Of a DNA stretch of 32,843 bases, positions 6,411 through 12,813 are shown one piece after another. The stretch is from assembly GCA_021779235.1 (NCBI GenBank), contig JAJYBA010000002.1, positions 1 to 32,843 on the forward strand, in the 5' to 3' direction. The notes below the pieces were generated by a model. That model did not search any database. It was given only the letters and a program-made list of their open reading frames with translations, and was not told the origin of the DNA. The stretch comes from Bacillota bacterium. Lineage in GTDB: Bacteria; Bacillota; Clostridia; Clostridiales; Clostridiaceae. A program made the position numbers and the translations under genes. Position 1 is the stretch's first letter; each line of letters opens with the position of its first letter.

Positions 6411-6724
6411 GAGACACCTCCTTTCATCATTGAAATATTATCCTTCGTTTCGGTTGTTCCGAGCGTTATTTCTTTACCACACATAGAACAGCGTCTTTTA
6501 TTTTCAAAATATTCTTTAGGAATACCAACAATAGGTCTCCAATCATGTTCTGCTCCATTTAAACAATCCGCTTTATTACAATCGTAACTTACAGAGTAAT
6601 TACAAGTAACCATGAAGCTTTTGCCGCATTCTTCACATTCTTCTTCGACTTCCTCGTCTTGGTCGAGTGGGTCACCCCCCCAATCCCATTCAGCTCCGCA
6701 GTAAGGACATTCTATATCTCTCAT
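6407..6724 (-). CDS. Protein with multiple zinc ribbons (105 aa)
   Basis: 105 aa. Cys pairs: 'ECPYCGAEW' (about 5-11), 'CEECGKSF' (about 30-33), 'CNYSVSYDCNKADC' and 'RRCSMCGKEI' (about 78-82). The first two pairs make one classic zinc ribbon; the last pair plus the central Cys or His residues may make a second. The domain 'GAEHDWRPIVG...ENKRRCSMCG' resembles phage-type zinc ribbons. Binding to DNA, RNA polymerase or protein is possible; the target is unknown. It sits just upstream of the variable protein, ATGA-coupled. Confidence 0.65.
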   Translation of the reverse strand: MRDIECPYCGAEWDWGGDPLDQDEEVEEECEECGKSFMVTCNYSVSYDCNKADCLNGAEHDWRPIVGIPKEYFENKRRCSMCGKEITLGTTETKDNISMMKGGVS

Positions 6725-7077
6725 CCTTCCACCTTCCCAAGCGTTTCTTTTAATACATCTGCAACATCTTCTCTGAGATTATCAAAATATTCAGATGGAG
6801 ATTGAGTAGTTGCGTGGCATTCAGCCCAACTAATCTTTAAATCGATTTTATCTTTAGTCTCTTTTATCCCTGCCGTCACTATCTCAATAGCTTTTTCTGT
6901 TGCATTTTTACCTGCTTGACAGGAGAGACATATATGTTTTTCTTTACCAATTATCTCTCCGCATTTAATATTTGTATCTTCCCATGCTTCACCCATCTTT
7001 ATGGTTTTTAAGACTTTTCCACAACCTTTATTATATTTCTCAAGTTCTGCGTTTAGTTTTGAAATTATTGAGTTCAT
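6721..7077 (-). CDS. Zinc-binding helical protein (118 aa), paralogue of 4561-4944
   Basis: 118 aa. It shares with the 127-aa gene the start 'MNSIISKLNAELEKYNKGCG', the central 'CLSCQAGKNATEKAIEIV' and the end 'LKETLGKVEG', with a diverged middle. Cys residues in 'GCG', 'IKCGE' and 'CLSC' give a four-Cys zinc site. The two copies are about 1.8 kb apart in the same operon, so this is a duplication within the accessory chain. ATGA overlaps on both sides. Confidence 0.65.
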   Translation of the reverse strand: MNSIISKLNAELEKYNKGCGKVLKTIKMGEAWEDTNIKCGEIIGKEKHICLSCQAGKNATEKAIEIVTAGIKETKDKIDLKISWAECHATTQSPSEYFDNLREDVADVLKETLGKVEG

Positions 7078-7418
7078 TGTCGCCCTCCAGCATTATAAAC
7101 GTCAGGGTGGGAAGAAATCTTCGTGGGAGTTTCTTTATCCGACAACTCTTTCCGATTCCCTCCCTGTCCCATTTCTATCGGGCAATAGTCGGCTTCCATT
7201 AATCTATTTCCCTGACTATAAAAGAAATGTCCAGTTCGATTAAACCATTCACGCAATAATAAATCTCTTTCTAAAGATAATTCATTTTCGTGTTGTGTAT
7301 TACCAGCTTCATGGGCGGAATAAATAGCGTGTTCTGTTTTAACTATTGCTCTCTCTATTCTACAGATATATACATGAGGAATTGCTATTCTATTATTTGA
7401 TATTATTGTGTATGTCAT
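7074..7418 (-). CDS. Unknown soluble protein (114 aa)
   Basis: 114 aa, His/Glu-rich, helical from about 20 to 60 ('CRIERAIVKTEHAIYSAHEAG'), with a disordered polar C-terminus. No family recognised. ATGA overlap with the 127-aa gene upstream and the 118-aa gene downstream. Confidence 0.55.
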   Translation of the reverse strand: MTYTIISNNRIAIPHVYICRIERAIVKTEHAIYSAHEAGNTQHENELSLERDLLLREWFNRTGHFFYSQGNRLMEADYCPIEMGQGGNRKELSDKETPTKISSHPDVYNAGGRQ

Positions 7419-7798
7419 CTCTTCTCCTTTGTAAATCCTTGAATTATATTAAAAGCATTCTTTGCAGTTATATTTTCCAATGAACCCTTATATCCTAATT
7501 TAACCATATAATCTAATTGTTTTTGGGAAGCCATCTTAACTGGCTTTTTTGCATTTGATTCTTGTCTTGTTATTTTATCTATTTTTGCTTGTTCGTAATC
7601 TCCTATTATATTTGAATTAAATTCTGATTCGTTAGATTCTTTATTAAACCAAACAAATACACCTATGCCTATTGTGTTTCCGTCTTTGACTATTGGAATT
7701 AATTGAGTAGCAAATACTTTTTCTTTATTTGAAAATTGATTTATTAATACTTCTGCTGCGTGGCCAGATTCTACTTCAAAATATTTAACTTCGTTCAT
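7415..7798 (-). CDS. Protein with C-terminal phage-type 'AxxKQLxYxxKLG' helical domain (127 aa)
   Basis: 127 aa. The N-terminal 75 residues look like an alpha/beta domain. The last 40 residues, 'ASQKQLDYMVKLGYKGSLENITAKNAFNIIQG', match a short helical module I recall at the C-terminus of many phage recombination and single-strand-DNA proteins ('AT.KQI.YL..LG......LTK.EAS..I'), thought to bind nucleic acid or partners. The function of the whole protein is unknown. Confidence 0.6.
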   Translation of the reverse strand: MNEVKYFEVESGHAAEVLINQFSNKEKVFATQLIPIVKDGNTIGIGVFVWFNKESNESEFNSNIIGDYEQAKIDKITRQESNAKKPVKMASQKQLDYMVKLGYKGSLENITAKNAFNIIQGFTKEKR

Positions 7799-7932
7799 TT
7801 TATTCTAAATTCCTCCAATATTTCTTTAAACATCTCGGGTTGGGTTCTATCTTCATTCTCCATACATAGAATCATAAATTTCTTCCAATCTTCTTTGAAT
7901 ACTTTTACATTCTTTAATGATTGCTTTTTCAT
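7795..7932 (-). CDS. Unknown mini-protein (45 aa)
   Basis: 45 aa, not in the ORF track: MKKQSLKNVKVFKEDWKKF and a second helix. It is flanked by ATGA overlaps at both ends (7932/7929 and 7798/7795), which supports translation. Soluble and helical; nothing recognised. Confidence 0.5.
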   Translation of the reverse strand: MKKQSLKNVKVFKEDWKKFMILCMENEDRTQPEMFKEILEEFRIK

Positions 7933-8045
7933 ATTATTTTATTCTCCTTATGTCTTTGTCTAGCTAGAATATATGACATTGATTCAGAAACATCTAATTG
8001 TATTTCTTTATTTATTTCATTTGAAGTATATTGTTCTAGTGTCAT
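7929..8045 (-). CDS. Unknown mini-protein (38 aa)
   Basis: 38 aa, not in the ORF track: MTLEQYTSNEINKEIQLD and so on. It overlaps both neighbours by ATGA. Its ribosome binding site and start codons (GAGGT...AATGACACTAGAA) repeat those of the gene at 5519, a sign of cassette-like reuse of gene starts. Confidence 0.5.
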   Translation of the reverse strand: MTLEQYTSNEINKEIQLDVSESMSYILARQRHKENKII

Positions 8046-8290
8046 TGGGAAACCTCTTGAGAATAAACATTTAAAAGCCATGCGTGTCTCTTTGCTATTC
8101 CTTCTTCATTATTTTCTCCAATATCAGACCAAGACTTATTTTTCCCTAAATATTTATTAAAACATTCATCTCTCTTTTCAGAATCAATCTCATTTTCCCA
8201 CCAGTCTATAGCATCTCTAATAGTTAGGGAGTGTTGTGCATCTTCTTCGCCTTTAGCGTTTGCGTTCCTGACCTCTATTTGTTTATTCAT
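8042..8290 (-). CDS. Unknown acidic protein (82 aa), first gene of the ATGA chain
   Basis: 82 aa, with 'IRDAIDWWENEIDSEKRDEC' and 'SWSDIGENNEEGIAKRHAWLL' forming helices; soluble. A 74-nt gap with purine-rich inverted segments lies upstream, so a promoter or transcript 5' end may be there. Function unknown. Confidence 0.55.
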   Translation of the reverse strand: MNKQIEVRNANAKGEEDAQHSLTIRDAIDWWENEIDSEKRDECFNKYLGKNKSWSDIGENNEEGIAKRHAWLLNVYSQEVSQ

Positions 8291-8310
8291 GTGAATATTA
8301 TCTCATTAGA

Positions 8311-8357
8311 AGGGGAGAGGAAAAACACAAACCTTTGCAGATTTCGTTCTCCCCTCC
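8311..8357. promoter_or_regulatory. Imperfect inverted repeat GGGGAGA...TCTCCCC between two operons
   Basis: The gap between the 69-aa and 82-aa genes contains aaggggagagg and, about 30 nt later, ttctcccctcc, which can pair over 7-8 bases. It could terminate the upstream transcript or control the 22-gene chain downstream. The positions are approximate. Confidence 0.35.
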
Positions 8358-8364
8358 TCTCAAA

Positions 8365-8574
8365 TTAATGAGTATTAGACACCTCCAACCATTCAATATC
8401 TGTTCTACAAATCATAAAATGTCGTATTATTTCGTTGTCATCTAAACATCTTACATCTGCATAAAATAATCCTGAAGTGCTATCAGATTCATACTTTGGT
8501 TTAGTTAGAAGCTCATACATCTCTCCAAACCGAATGAATTTCTGACCCTTTTTTAATTTTGAATAATCGACCAT
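8365..8574 (-). CDS. Unknown small beta-rich protein (69 aa)
   Basis: 69 aa, 'MVDYSKLKKGQKFIRFGEMYEL...' with alternating beta-type residues; the pattern 'L.KGQKF..FGE.YE' resembles short phage proteins with an SH3-like barrel. It starts one base after the 85-aa gene ends, so both belong to the transcript from the 8854 promoter. Function unknown. Confidence 0.55.
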   Translation of the reverse strand: MVDYSKLKKGQKFIRFGEMYELLTKPKYESDSTSGLFYADVRCLDDNEIIRHFMICRTDIEWLEVSNTH

Positions 8575-8575
8575 T

Positions 8576-8833
8576 TTAGTTCTCTGCCTCCTTTAATATT
8601 TTTGTTAAGGCTTCTAATTCTTCTTTCTTTAGGTAAATCATCTTACTTACCTTATCAAATGGTTCATCAAAGCCAAAAAGACTTATATCTCCATTTTCAT
8701 GTTTTTCTCCCCAGATTTGGCTCTTATATTTATTGCCTTCGTCTCTAAGAACAAAGCTGTTGTCCTTTTGCATTTCTGTTACTCCGATGCTCTCGGTTGC
8801 TGTCTTTCCAGCTGTCTGGTTTGTGTTTTTCAT
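8576..8833 (-). CDS. Unknown soluble protein (85 aa)
   Basis: 85 aa; polar, perhaps disordered first 25 residues, then a compact beta-rich part and a final helix ('KKEELEALTKILKEAEN'). Its start is set by the TATA box 21 nt upstream (leaderless). The neighbouring region upstream is the transposase segment. Not recognised. Confidence 0.55.
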   Translation of the reverse strand: MKNTNQTAGKTATESIGVTEMQKDNSFVLRDEGNKYKSQIWGEKHENGDISLFGFDEPFDKVSKMIYLKKEELEALTKILKEAEN

Positions 8834-8853
8834 ATCCTACCTAAATATAATAA

Positions 8854-8867
8854 GTATTTAAATGTAT
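8854..8867 (-). promoter_or_regulatory. TATA promoter, class 'GTATTTAAATGTAT'
   Basis: The 14-mer gtatttaaatgtat occurs here and identically at 32589-32602. In both places it lies 20-21 nt before an ATG on the minus strand (8833 and 32567), so it is likely a TATA box plus flanks giving leaderless mRNAs for two co-regulated operons. Confidence 0.55.
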
Positions 8868-8907
8868 CTTTTTATCTTTTTATCTATTGTGTCATTTAAG
8901 AATAATA

Positions 8908-8931
8908 ACATTTATTGGCGTTGCCCGAAAA
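8908..8931. repeat. Direct repeat flanking the transposase segment, left copy
   Basis: acatttattggcgttgcc plus following gaaa is repeated at 12275-12298 in the same orientation (18 bases exact, about 22 of 24 overall). The two copies bracket the transposase, four regulator/membrane genes and the proteasome-like gene. Directly to the right, gttgcccgaaaaaggggtaac can form a 7-bp hairpin. Confidence 0.55.
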
Positions 8932-8964
8932 AGGGGTAACACAAAAATATCTTGAACTAAAAGC

Positions 8965-10053
8965 TCACACAAATTTAATCTTTCCAGTGTTGGGATGTCT
9001 CGCTAATTCGTCGGGAGTCAAGAATTTCATAGGATTAGGTTCAATATATTTTTTAATTATTTCCTTAAAATTAATATGTATTTCATTTCTAAAAGTCTCA
9101 TTAACTAAACAGCAGATATTATGACAAATAAATTTCATCATTAATTCATTCCTTTGGCTTATGAATGTCTTGGTTCTCAAATAAGCTCCGAGTTTAGTTT
9201 TAATCATAGAGAATACTGATTCTACATTACTTCTTCTATGATATTTAGTTAGGAACTCATTTTGATGTGTTTTAAAATATTTATACATAGTCTTCCAAAT
9301 CTGAGGAGATTCTGAATTGGGATTAGTATGTGATTTAAATGGAATAAATGGTATAGCTCCTAGACTTTCTACTAACTGATGTATTCTACGGCTTGAATAG
9401 GCTCTATCCATTGAAATCTCTTTAGGTTCAAAATTATCTTTTAATTTGGTCAATAAATAAGGAGCTATCCTAATATCACTCGCATAACCTTGAGTTATTT
9501 CACAAGTGCAGATTATATGGGTTCTAGTTCCTATACAAATATGTCCTTTAATGAAGTTCTTTCTTTTCTGTTCATATTGTTTATCAAATCTAGCCTTAAC
9601 CCACCTATCAAATTGATATGTAGAGAATCCAGATGAGTCTATACTGAATTGGTCTTCTAGATTAGCTAGAGGCATAGCTGATAGTGTTAATAGCTTAGAA
9701 AGTATATCATAGGCCACTTCTGAGGCTAAGAAGTCATTTAATGTATTATAGTGTGGAGCTTTGTCTATGTACCCTGCTAATTCTGCTGTATGCAAATCTG
9801 AACTTATCTTTCTGGCTGAATAGTTGGAATATAATTTTAATCCTGAACAGAATACTAGGTCTCTTACTTTAATTGGCGGTCTTCCATTAATATGTTTAGG
9901 TTCTGGAATAATTTGACAGAGTTCGTATAATAATTTATAGAATAATCTTTTCTCTTGTGTTTTGGCTAAATTGTATATATGCCAGTCTTTTGGTTTGTTT
10001 AGAAACCAGTGTAGTCTTTCTTGTGATTCCATGAGTATGAAGGGAGAGAGCAT
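8965..10053 (-). CDS. DDE transposase, IS4/IS5-like
   Basis: Up to 362 aa (an alternative start at Met8, 'MESQERLHW', is reasonable). The DDE catalytic triad can be placed: Asp in 'FSIDSSGFSTYQFDRW' (about 138), Asp in 'ISMDRAYSSRRIHQL' (about 218) and Glu in 'RRSNVESVFSMIKTKLG' (about 283). The N-terminal 'INGRPPIKVRDLVFCSGLKLYSNYSARK' fits the helical DNA-binding part of these families. It cuts and rejoins the IS ends. The gene is intact, so the element may be active. It is the only transposase in the window and probably brought, or was followed by, the adjoining regulator cluster. Confidence 0.9.
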   Translation of the reverse strand: MLSPFILMESQERLHWFLNKPKDWHIYNLAKTQEKRLFYKLLYELCQIIPEPKHINGRPPIKVRDLVFCSGLKLYSNYSARKISSDLHTAELAGYIDKAPHYNTLNDFLASEVAYDILSKLLTLSAMPLANLEDQFSIDSSGFSTYQFDRWVKARFDKQYEQKRKNFIKGHICIGTRTHIICTCEITQGYASDIRIAPYLLTKLKDNFEPKEISMDRAYSSRRIHQLVESLGAIPFIPFKSHTNPNSESPQIWKTMYKYFKTHQNEFLTKYHRRSNVESVFSMIKTKLGAYLRTKTFISQRNELMMKFICHNICCLVNETFRNEIHINFKEIIKKYIEPNPMKFLTPDELARHPNTGKIKFV

Positions 10054-10081
10054 TTGTTCCTCCTGCCGTCTCCCTGATGGG

Positions 10082-10169
10082 CGTTATATTTCTATAACGT
10101 ACTATTTGTTAAATTAGACATTATTTAAACCTTTCTATTTTAGCTCTGCGTACTAAATTAAAGCGTACT
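10082..10169. promoter_or_regulatory. Palindrome and three CGTACT sites upstream of the AbrB gene
   Basis: cgttata (10082-10088) and tataacg (10093-10099) form a perfect 7-bp inverted repeat with a 4-nt loop. The hexamer CGTACT occurs at 10098-10103, 10149-10154 and 10164-10169, the last two 15 bp apart. Such clustered sites just upstream of a regulator gene suggest operators for autoregulation, or remnants of the IS end. Confidence 0.4.
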
Positions 10170-10197
10170 TTCTCTTTTTAATTAACTTATATAGGAA

Positions 10198-10208
10198 CAT
10201 ATTTAAGG
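10198..10208 (+). promoter_or_regulatory. TATA box for the AbrB/winged-helix operon
   Basis: catatttaagg is centred about 27 nt before the ATG at 10230, which gives a leaderless transcript. A second A+T-rich element (acttatatagg) lies just upstream. Confidence 0.45.
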
Positions 10209-10229
10209 AGTACAATCTTCTAAGATAGT

Positions 10230-10460
10230 ATGGTGATAACAAAAGAAGAGCTTGAAGAAATTGTAGATAGTAGTTTTACACTTGAGGAATTTTCGTCTGT
10301 TAGTTCTGATGGGCGTGCTTTACTAACGAGGATTCCTCAAAATATTCATAAAGAATTAAATATTAAGAAAGGCGATAAATTAAAATGGTTTATCAATCTC
10401 CAAACAAAAGAATTGAAAATTATTCCTATTCATGACACAATTTCCCCCAAGAAGGCTTGA
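10230..10460 (+). CDS. AbrB/SpoVT-like DNA-binding regulator (76 aa)
   Basis: 76 aa. The core 'LLTRIPQNIHKELNIKKGDKLKWFINLQTKELKIIPI' has the swapped-hairpin AbrB pattern (R-I-P at the start, L-x-I-K-K-G-D in the middle, beta-strand end). An N-terminal acidic helix of about 25 residues is added. AbrB proteins bind DNA as dimers and regulate early genes in archaeal viruses and toxin-antitoxin pairs. It overlaps the next gene by 29 nt, so they form one operon on the plus strand, opposite to most genes. Confidence 0.75.
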   Translation: MVITKEELEEIVDSSFTLEEFSSVSSDGRALLTRIPQNIHKELNIKKGDKLKWFINLQTKELKIIPIHDTISPKKA

Positions 10461-10719
10461 TAGCCGAGATAAAGATATTATAAGACATCTCTTTTATAGG
10501 AAGTCCGCTATGACTGGAAATGAGATAGCCAGAAAAGTTAATATGTCTGCTGCTGGAATAAGGCCTAGATTAGATAAATTACATAATCAGGGAATAATCA
10601 AACCATTAAGTCATACTGGGATAAGAACTTTTAAGAGAGAGTTTGGTAATGTTAGGAAAACAATTAATGCTCCTAGAAGTATATTTTGGGGATTAGATGT
10701 TAAAGAAAAGAAGAAATAA
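10432..10719 (+). CDS. Winged-helix transcription regulator (95 aa)
   Basis: 95 aa. 'DKDIIRHLFYRKSAMTGNEIARKVNMSAAGIRPRLDKLHNQGIIKPL' is a typical winged helix: helix 1, helix 2 (NEIARKVNM), recognition helix (SAAGIRPRLDKL) and wing. A basic tail follows. The 29-nt overlap with the AbrB gene implies translation coupled to it. It probably controls transcription in or near the segment. Confidence 0.75.
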   Translation: MTQFPPRRLDSRDKDIIRHLFYRKSAMTGNEIARKVNMSAAGIRPRLDKLHNQGIIKPLSHTGIRTFKREFGNVRKTINAPRSIFWGLDVKEKKK

Positions 10720-11073
10720 TTAGGCTTTACGGAATTTTACGAGATAGAATAAGAGTGCAATTAATATTGGTGACCAATGTAATATAAAGAATACTGCTAT
10801 AATAAAAAATCCCCATGTAGGATAGTTTAATTTGAAAGCCCAATATGCCATACCTATACAGAATAATATAATCCCTACAACTGCAAGAATAAAAGAAACA
10901 AGAGCTATTGCCCCAAAGAATCCTAAGCCCTGACTGAATGAAAATAAATCCGCCGAAGGGTAAAACTTATGAAAGATAAATTGAAAAATAAGTCCTATTG
11001 CTTCAAATATTAAAGTTCCTAATAATAAATATTTATAATCCCTTTTTGCATTAATCAAACGCTTCTTATCCAT
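10720..11073 (-). CDS. Membrane protein, three to four helices (117 aa)
   Basis: 117 aa, with hydrophobic stretches at about 14-34, 48-75 and 85-112 and a positive N-terminus (MDKKRLINAKRDYK), so the N-terminus should be inside. It converges with the winged-helix gene (stops adjacent at 10719/10720) and diverges from the ribbon-helix-helix gene. No family recognised. Confidence 0.65.
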   Translation of the reverse strand: MDKKRLINAKRDYKYLLLGTLIFEAIGLIFQFIFHKFYPSADLFSFSQGLGFFGAIALVSFILAVVGIILFCIGMAYWAFKLNYPTWGFFIIAVFFILHWSPILIALLFYLVKFRKA

Positions 11074-11111
11074 GTTCTACCTGTGGGTCAAAATGAACTT
11101 AAAAAGGTTTG

Positions 11112-11136
11112 CCTCACATATGGAGTACCAGTGAGG
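11112..11136 (+). promoter_or_regulatory. Inverted repeat CCTCAC...GTGAGG over the ribosome binding site
   Basis: cctcac (11112-11117) and gtgagg (11131-11136) are perfect inverted arms 13 nt apart. The right arm includes most of the Shine-Dalgarno GAGGTG of the next gene. It could be an operator for the ribbon-helix-helix protein, or an RNA hairpin that hides its ribosome binding site. Confidence 0.4.
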
Positions 11137-11144
11137 TGTAAAAA

Positions 11145-11294
11145 ATGGCAAGAGCCAAATATCAACATATTAGCTTACATGAAGACCTTATTACTATGGT
11201 AGATGAATATATCAAACATAGCGGAAAGGGCTATAGAAGTCGTGCAGAGGTCATAAGTGATGCTATAAGAAAGATGATTGATAAGAAGGGTTAG
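11145..11294 (+). CDS. Ribbon-helix-helix (CopG/Arc-type) regulator (49 aa)
   Basis: 49 aa, too short for the ORF track: MARAKYQHISLHEDLITMVD, then 'EYIKHSGKGYRSRAEVISDAIRKMI'. This is the standard RHH layout: a beta-strand, helix A, the G-Y-x-S-R-A-E turn and helix B. It binds DNA as a dimer. The Shine-Dalgarno GAGGTG lies 6 nt before the ATG. Its stop overlaps the stop of the proteasome-like gene on the other strand by 3 bases (tail to tail). Confidence 0.8.
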   Translation: MARAKYQHISLHEDLITMVDEYIKHSGKGYRSRAEVISDAIRKMIDKKG

Positions 11295-12175
11295 ATTTTC
11301 AGATGGGTCTCTATTGAATTAATCTTTTTTCCAGCTTCATCTAAGTATTTCTTTATTTGCGTCGCATCTAATTTAATTTCAGTACAACCATCTTTCGTAA
11401 TTGTTACTATTTGAGGTAATGTTCCTTCTTTGAGCCCTATCCCATTCTCTCCTAGTTGGAATTTCTCACAATATTTTATCGCAAATACCGCTAATTTGAT
11501 ACATTCTTCAAGCGACATATTTTCTTTATAGTTAATATCCAAGAAATGCTGAGCATAAGTAGTACCGCTACCAATTGAGGCATATCCCTTAATATGTTCC
11601 TGTATGAAACCACTAAACATAGCTGTTGCAAGAAATGGCTTATCTGTATAAGCCCCAACCATAATTGCCAGATTATCTTGATTATATTTTCCTAAATATC
11701 CTTGTATTTGCTCTATTAATTGTTTCACATTTGTTGCGCAATCGTCCATAAAACCTATGAATGTACCTTGAAACATTTTATACTGATATTGAGGATTCCT
11801 TTTTATTATCCCTTTAGCTACATCTTCAGGATTTATCCCTGCAACAAGTAAATCCTTTCTATTAAGATTCTTACAGTCTTCTATTCTTCCACGAGCTAGA
11901 CCAGAAATACGTTCTGCAAACTGATGAATTAAGTCTGTCCATCCACTACCTGCTATCGCTATATTCTTTGTGAATCCCGTATCTTTGATATAAGTAGAAT
12001 CTAAATCTGTGAATGGAGTAAATATCTTATCTTCCCAACGGAATTTTGCTCCTTCAACAACTTTTCTATCCCCGATTAAAATGACTCCATCTTTATACTT
12101 CATCCCGATTATAAGAGTCATACTTTTAGGTATGCTAAAATGTATATAAGGTTTTGGAGGATTTATATTATTCAT
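11291..12175 (-). CDS. Proteasome beta-type Ntn hydrolase
   Basis: 294 aa. From Thr20 it reads 'TLIIGMKYKDGVILIGDRK', which aligns with the mature start of archaeal proteasome beta subunits: Thr1 nucleophile, Asp17 in 'GDRK', and Lys33 equivalent in 'EDKIF'. Further family features are 'IAIAGSGWTDL' and 'ASIGSGTTYAQHFLD' (GSG near the active site). The residue before Thr is Met, not Gly, so the chain may be self-cleaved after 19 residues, or translation may begin at Met19. A C-terminal extension of about 35 residues follows. No alpha subunit or unfoldase is in the window. It could be a viral peptidase, a competitor subunit for the host proteasome, or a connectase-like ligase. Upstream Shine-Dalgarno: GGAGGAAGTG. 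Confidence 0.8.
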   Translation of the reverse strand: MNNINPPKPYIHFSIPKSMTLIIGMKYKDGVILIGDRKVVEGAKFRWEDKIFTPFTDLDSTYIKDTGFTKNIAIAGSGWTDLIHQFAERISGLARGRIEDCKNLNRKDLLVAGINPEDVAKGIIKRNPQYQYKMFQGTFIGFMDDCATNVKQLIEQIQGYLGKYNQDNLAIMVGAYTDKPFLATAMFSGFIQEHIKGYASIGSGTTYAQHFLDINYKENMSLEECIKLAVFAIKYCEKFQLGENGIGLKEGTLPQIVTITKDGCTEIKLDATQIKKYLDEAGKKINSIETHLKI

Positions 12176-12237
12176 TGTTTTTGTGACACTTCCTCCTTTC
12201 TCTTTCCTTCAATTTGGGGTTTTAGTTCATTTTCCAT
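12172..12237 (-). CDS. Possible leader peptide (21 aa) of the proteasome-like gene
   Basis: A 21-codon ORF (MENELKPQIEGKRKEEVSQKQ) ends in an ATGA overlap with the proteasome-like start and contains that gene's Shine-Dalgarno. The layout copies that of the 33-aa ORF at 2734-2835. It may only serve translation coupling. Confidence 0.3.
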   Translation of the reverse strand: MENELKPQIEGKRKEEVSQKQ

Positions 12238-12274
12238 TTATTTTTATCCTTCTATTGGCTTTTCGGTCAACGCT

Positions 12275-12298
12275 ACATTTATTGGCGTTGCCTGAAAC
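12275..12298. repeat. Direct repeat flanking the transposase segment, right copy
   Basis: Same 18-mer acatttattggcgttgcc as at 8908, continued by tgaaa. Here it is also the right half of a hairpin, with caacgc (12268-12273) pairing to gcgttg (12285-12290). It ends in the stop codon of the SAM methyltransferase gene. Confidence 0.55.
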
Positions 12299-12783
12299 TA
12301 TTTTTTAATTTTAAATATAAATTCAATTTCATCATAAAGTCCAGAGATAAATAAACTTAATTGACGACGGAAAGGGACATAGTTTTTCCAATGATTAATG
12401 TTTCCCGAAGAAATAAATTTAATAGATTCCAGTTTTAATTCAGTTAGCCCATATTCCTCTAATAATAAAGGAGTAAACGTCTTATCTGTAAAGAAATTCT
12501 TATGCTGCAAATCTCCAAAAGCGGAAGAACCTCTAGCGTGTGGAACTATCAAGGTTAATATACAATCATTACTTGCTATGCGAACACACTCCTGTAAGGC
12601 TCTAATAGGCTCTGAAAGGTGTTCTAGGATATTACTTAACCTTATTTCTTCTATTGAATCATCTTTGAAAGGATAAGGATAAATATCTAAATTATGCCTC
12701 ACGTCAGCTTTTATTGATTTAATTTGTTCTACATTAACCCATCCTTTTCTATAATCATATCCTGAACCCAAATTTAATTTCAC
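12298..12783 (-). CDS. Class I SAM-dependent methyltransferase (161 aa)
   Basis: 161 aa. 'LNLGSGYDYRKGWVNVE' is motif I with the acidic strand-2 end, 'LSNILEHLSEPIRALQECVRI' is the 'HVLEH' motif of methyltransferase type 11/25 enzymes, and 'DCILTLIVPHA' is the next strand. The usual length of the domain is about 150-200 aa. In viruses and surface-gene islands such enzymes often modify sugars or lipids linked to glycosylation; the substrate is unknown. The start codon is GTG, placed about 24 nt after a TATA box, so the mRNA is leaderless. Confidence 0.8.
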   Translation of the reverse strand: MKLNLGSGYDYRKGWVNVEQIKSIKADVRHNLDIYPYPFKDDSIEEIRLSNILEHLSEPIRALQECVRIASNDCILTLIVPHARGSSAFGDLQHKNFFTDKTFTPLLLEEYGLTELKLESIKFISSGNINHWKNYVPFRRQLSLFISGLYDEIEFIFKIKK

Positions 12784-12804
12784 TGTTATTGTAATTGAGA
12801 ATAG

Positions 12805-12813
12805 TATTTATAT
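12805..12813 (-). promoter_or_regulatory. TATA box for the SAM methyltransferase gene
   Basis: The minus strand reads GATATAAATACT with its TATA core about 22-30 nt before the GTG at 12783. It overlaps the end of the upstream DUF5661-like gene, so the methyltransferase can be transcribed independently. Confidence 0.5.

Larger units (their letters stand above)
8908..10100 (-). mobile_element. Insertion sequence, IS4/IS5-like (ends not resolved)
   Basis: A single intact DDE transposase gene with about 60 bp of non-coding DNA on the left and 50-100 bp on the right. Both ends carry small GC-rich hairpins (GCCC-GAAAAA-GGGG left; CCC-TGAT-GGG right), but I could not match terminal inverted repeats or a target duplication with confidence, so the limits are approximate. 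Confidence 0.5.

Noticed and set aside
8965-10053. Terminal inverted repeats of the IS
   Set aside because: The GCCC...GGGG and CCC...GGG hairpins at the two ends look alike but do not align as convincing inverted repeats, and no target duplication was found.
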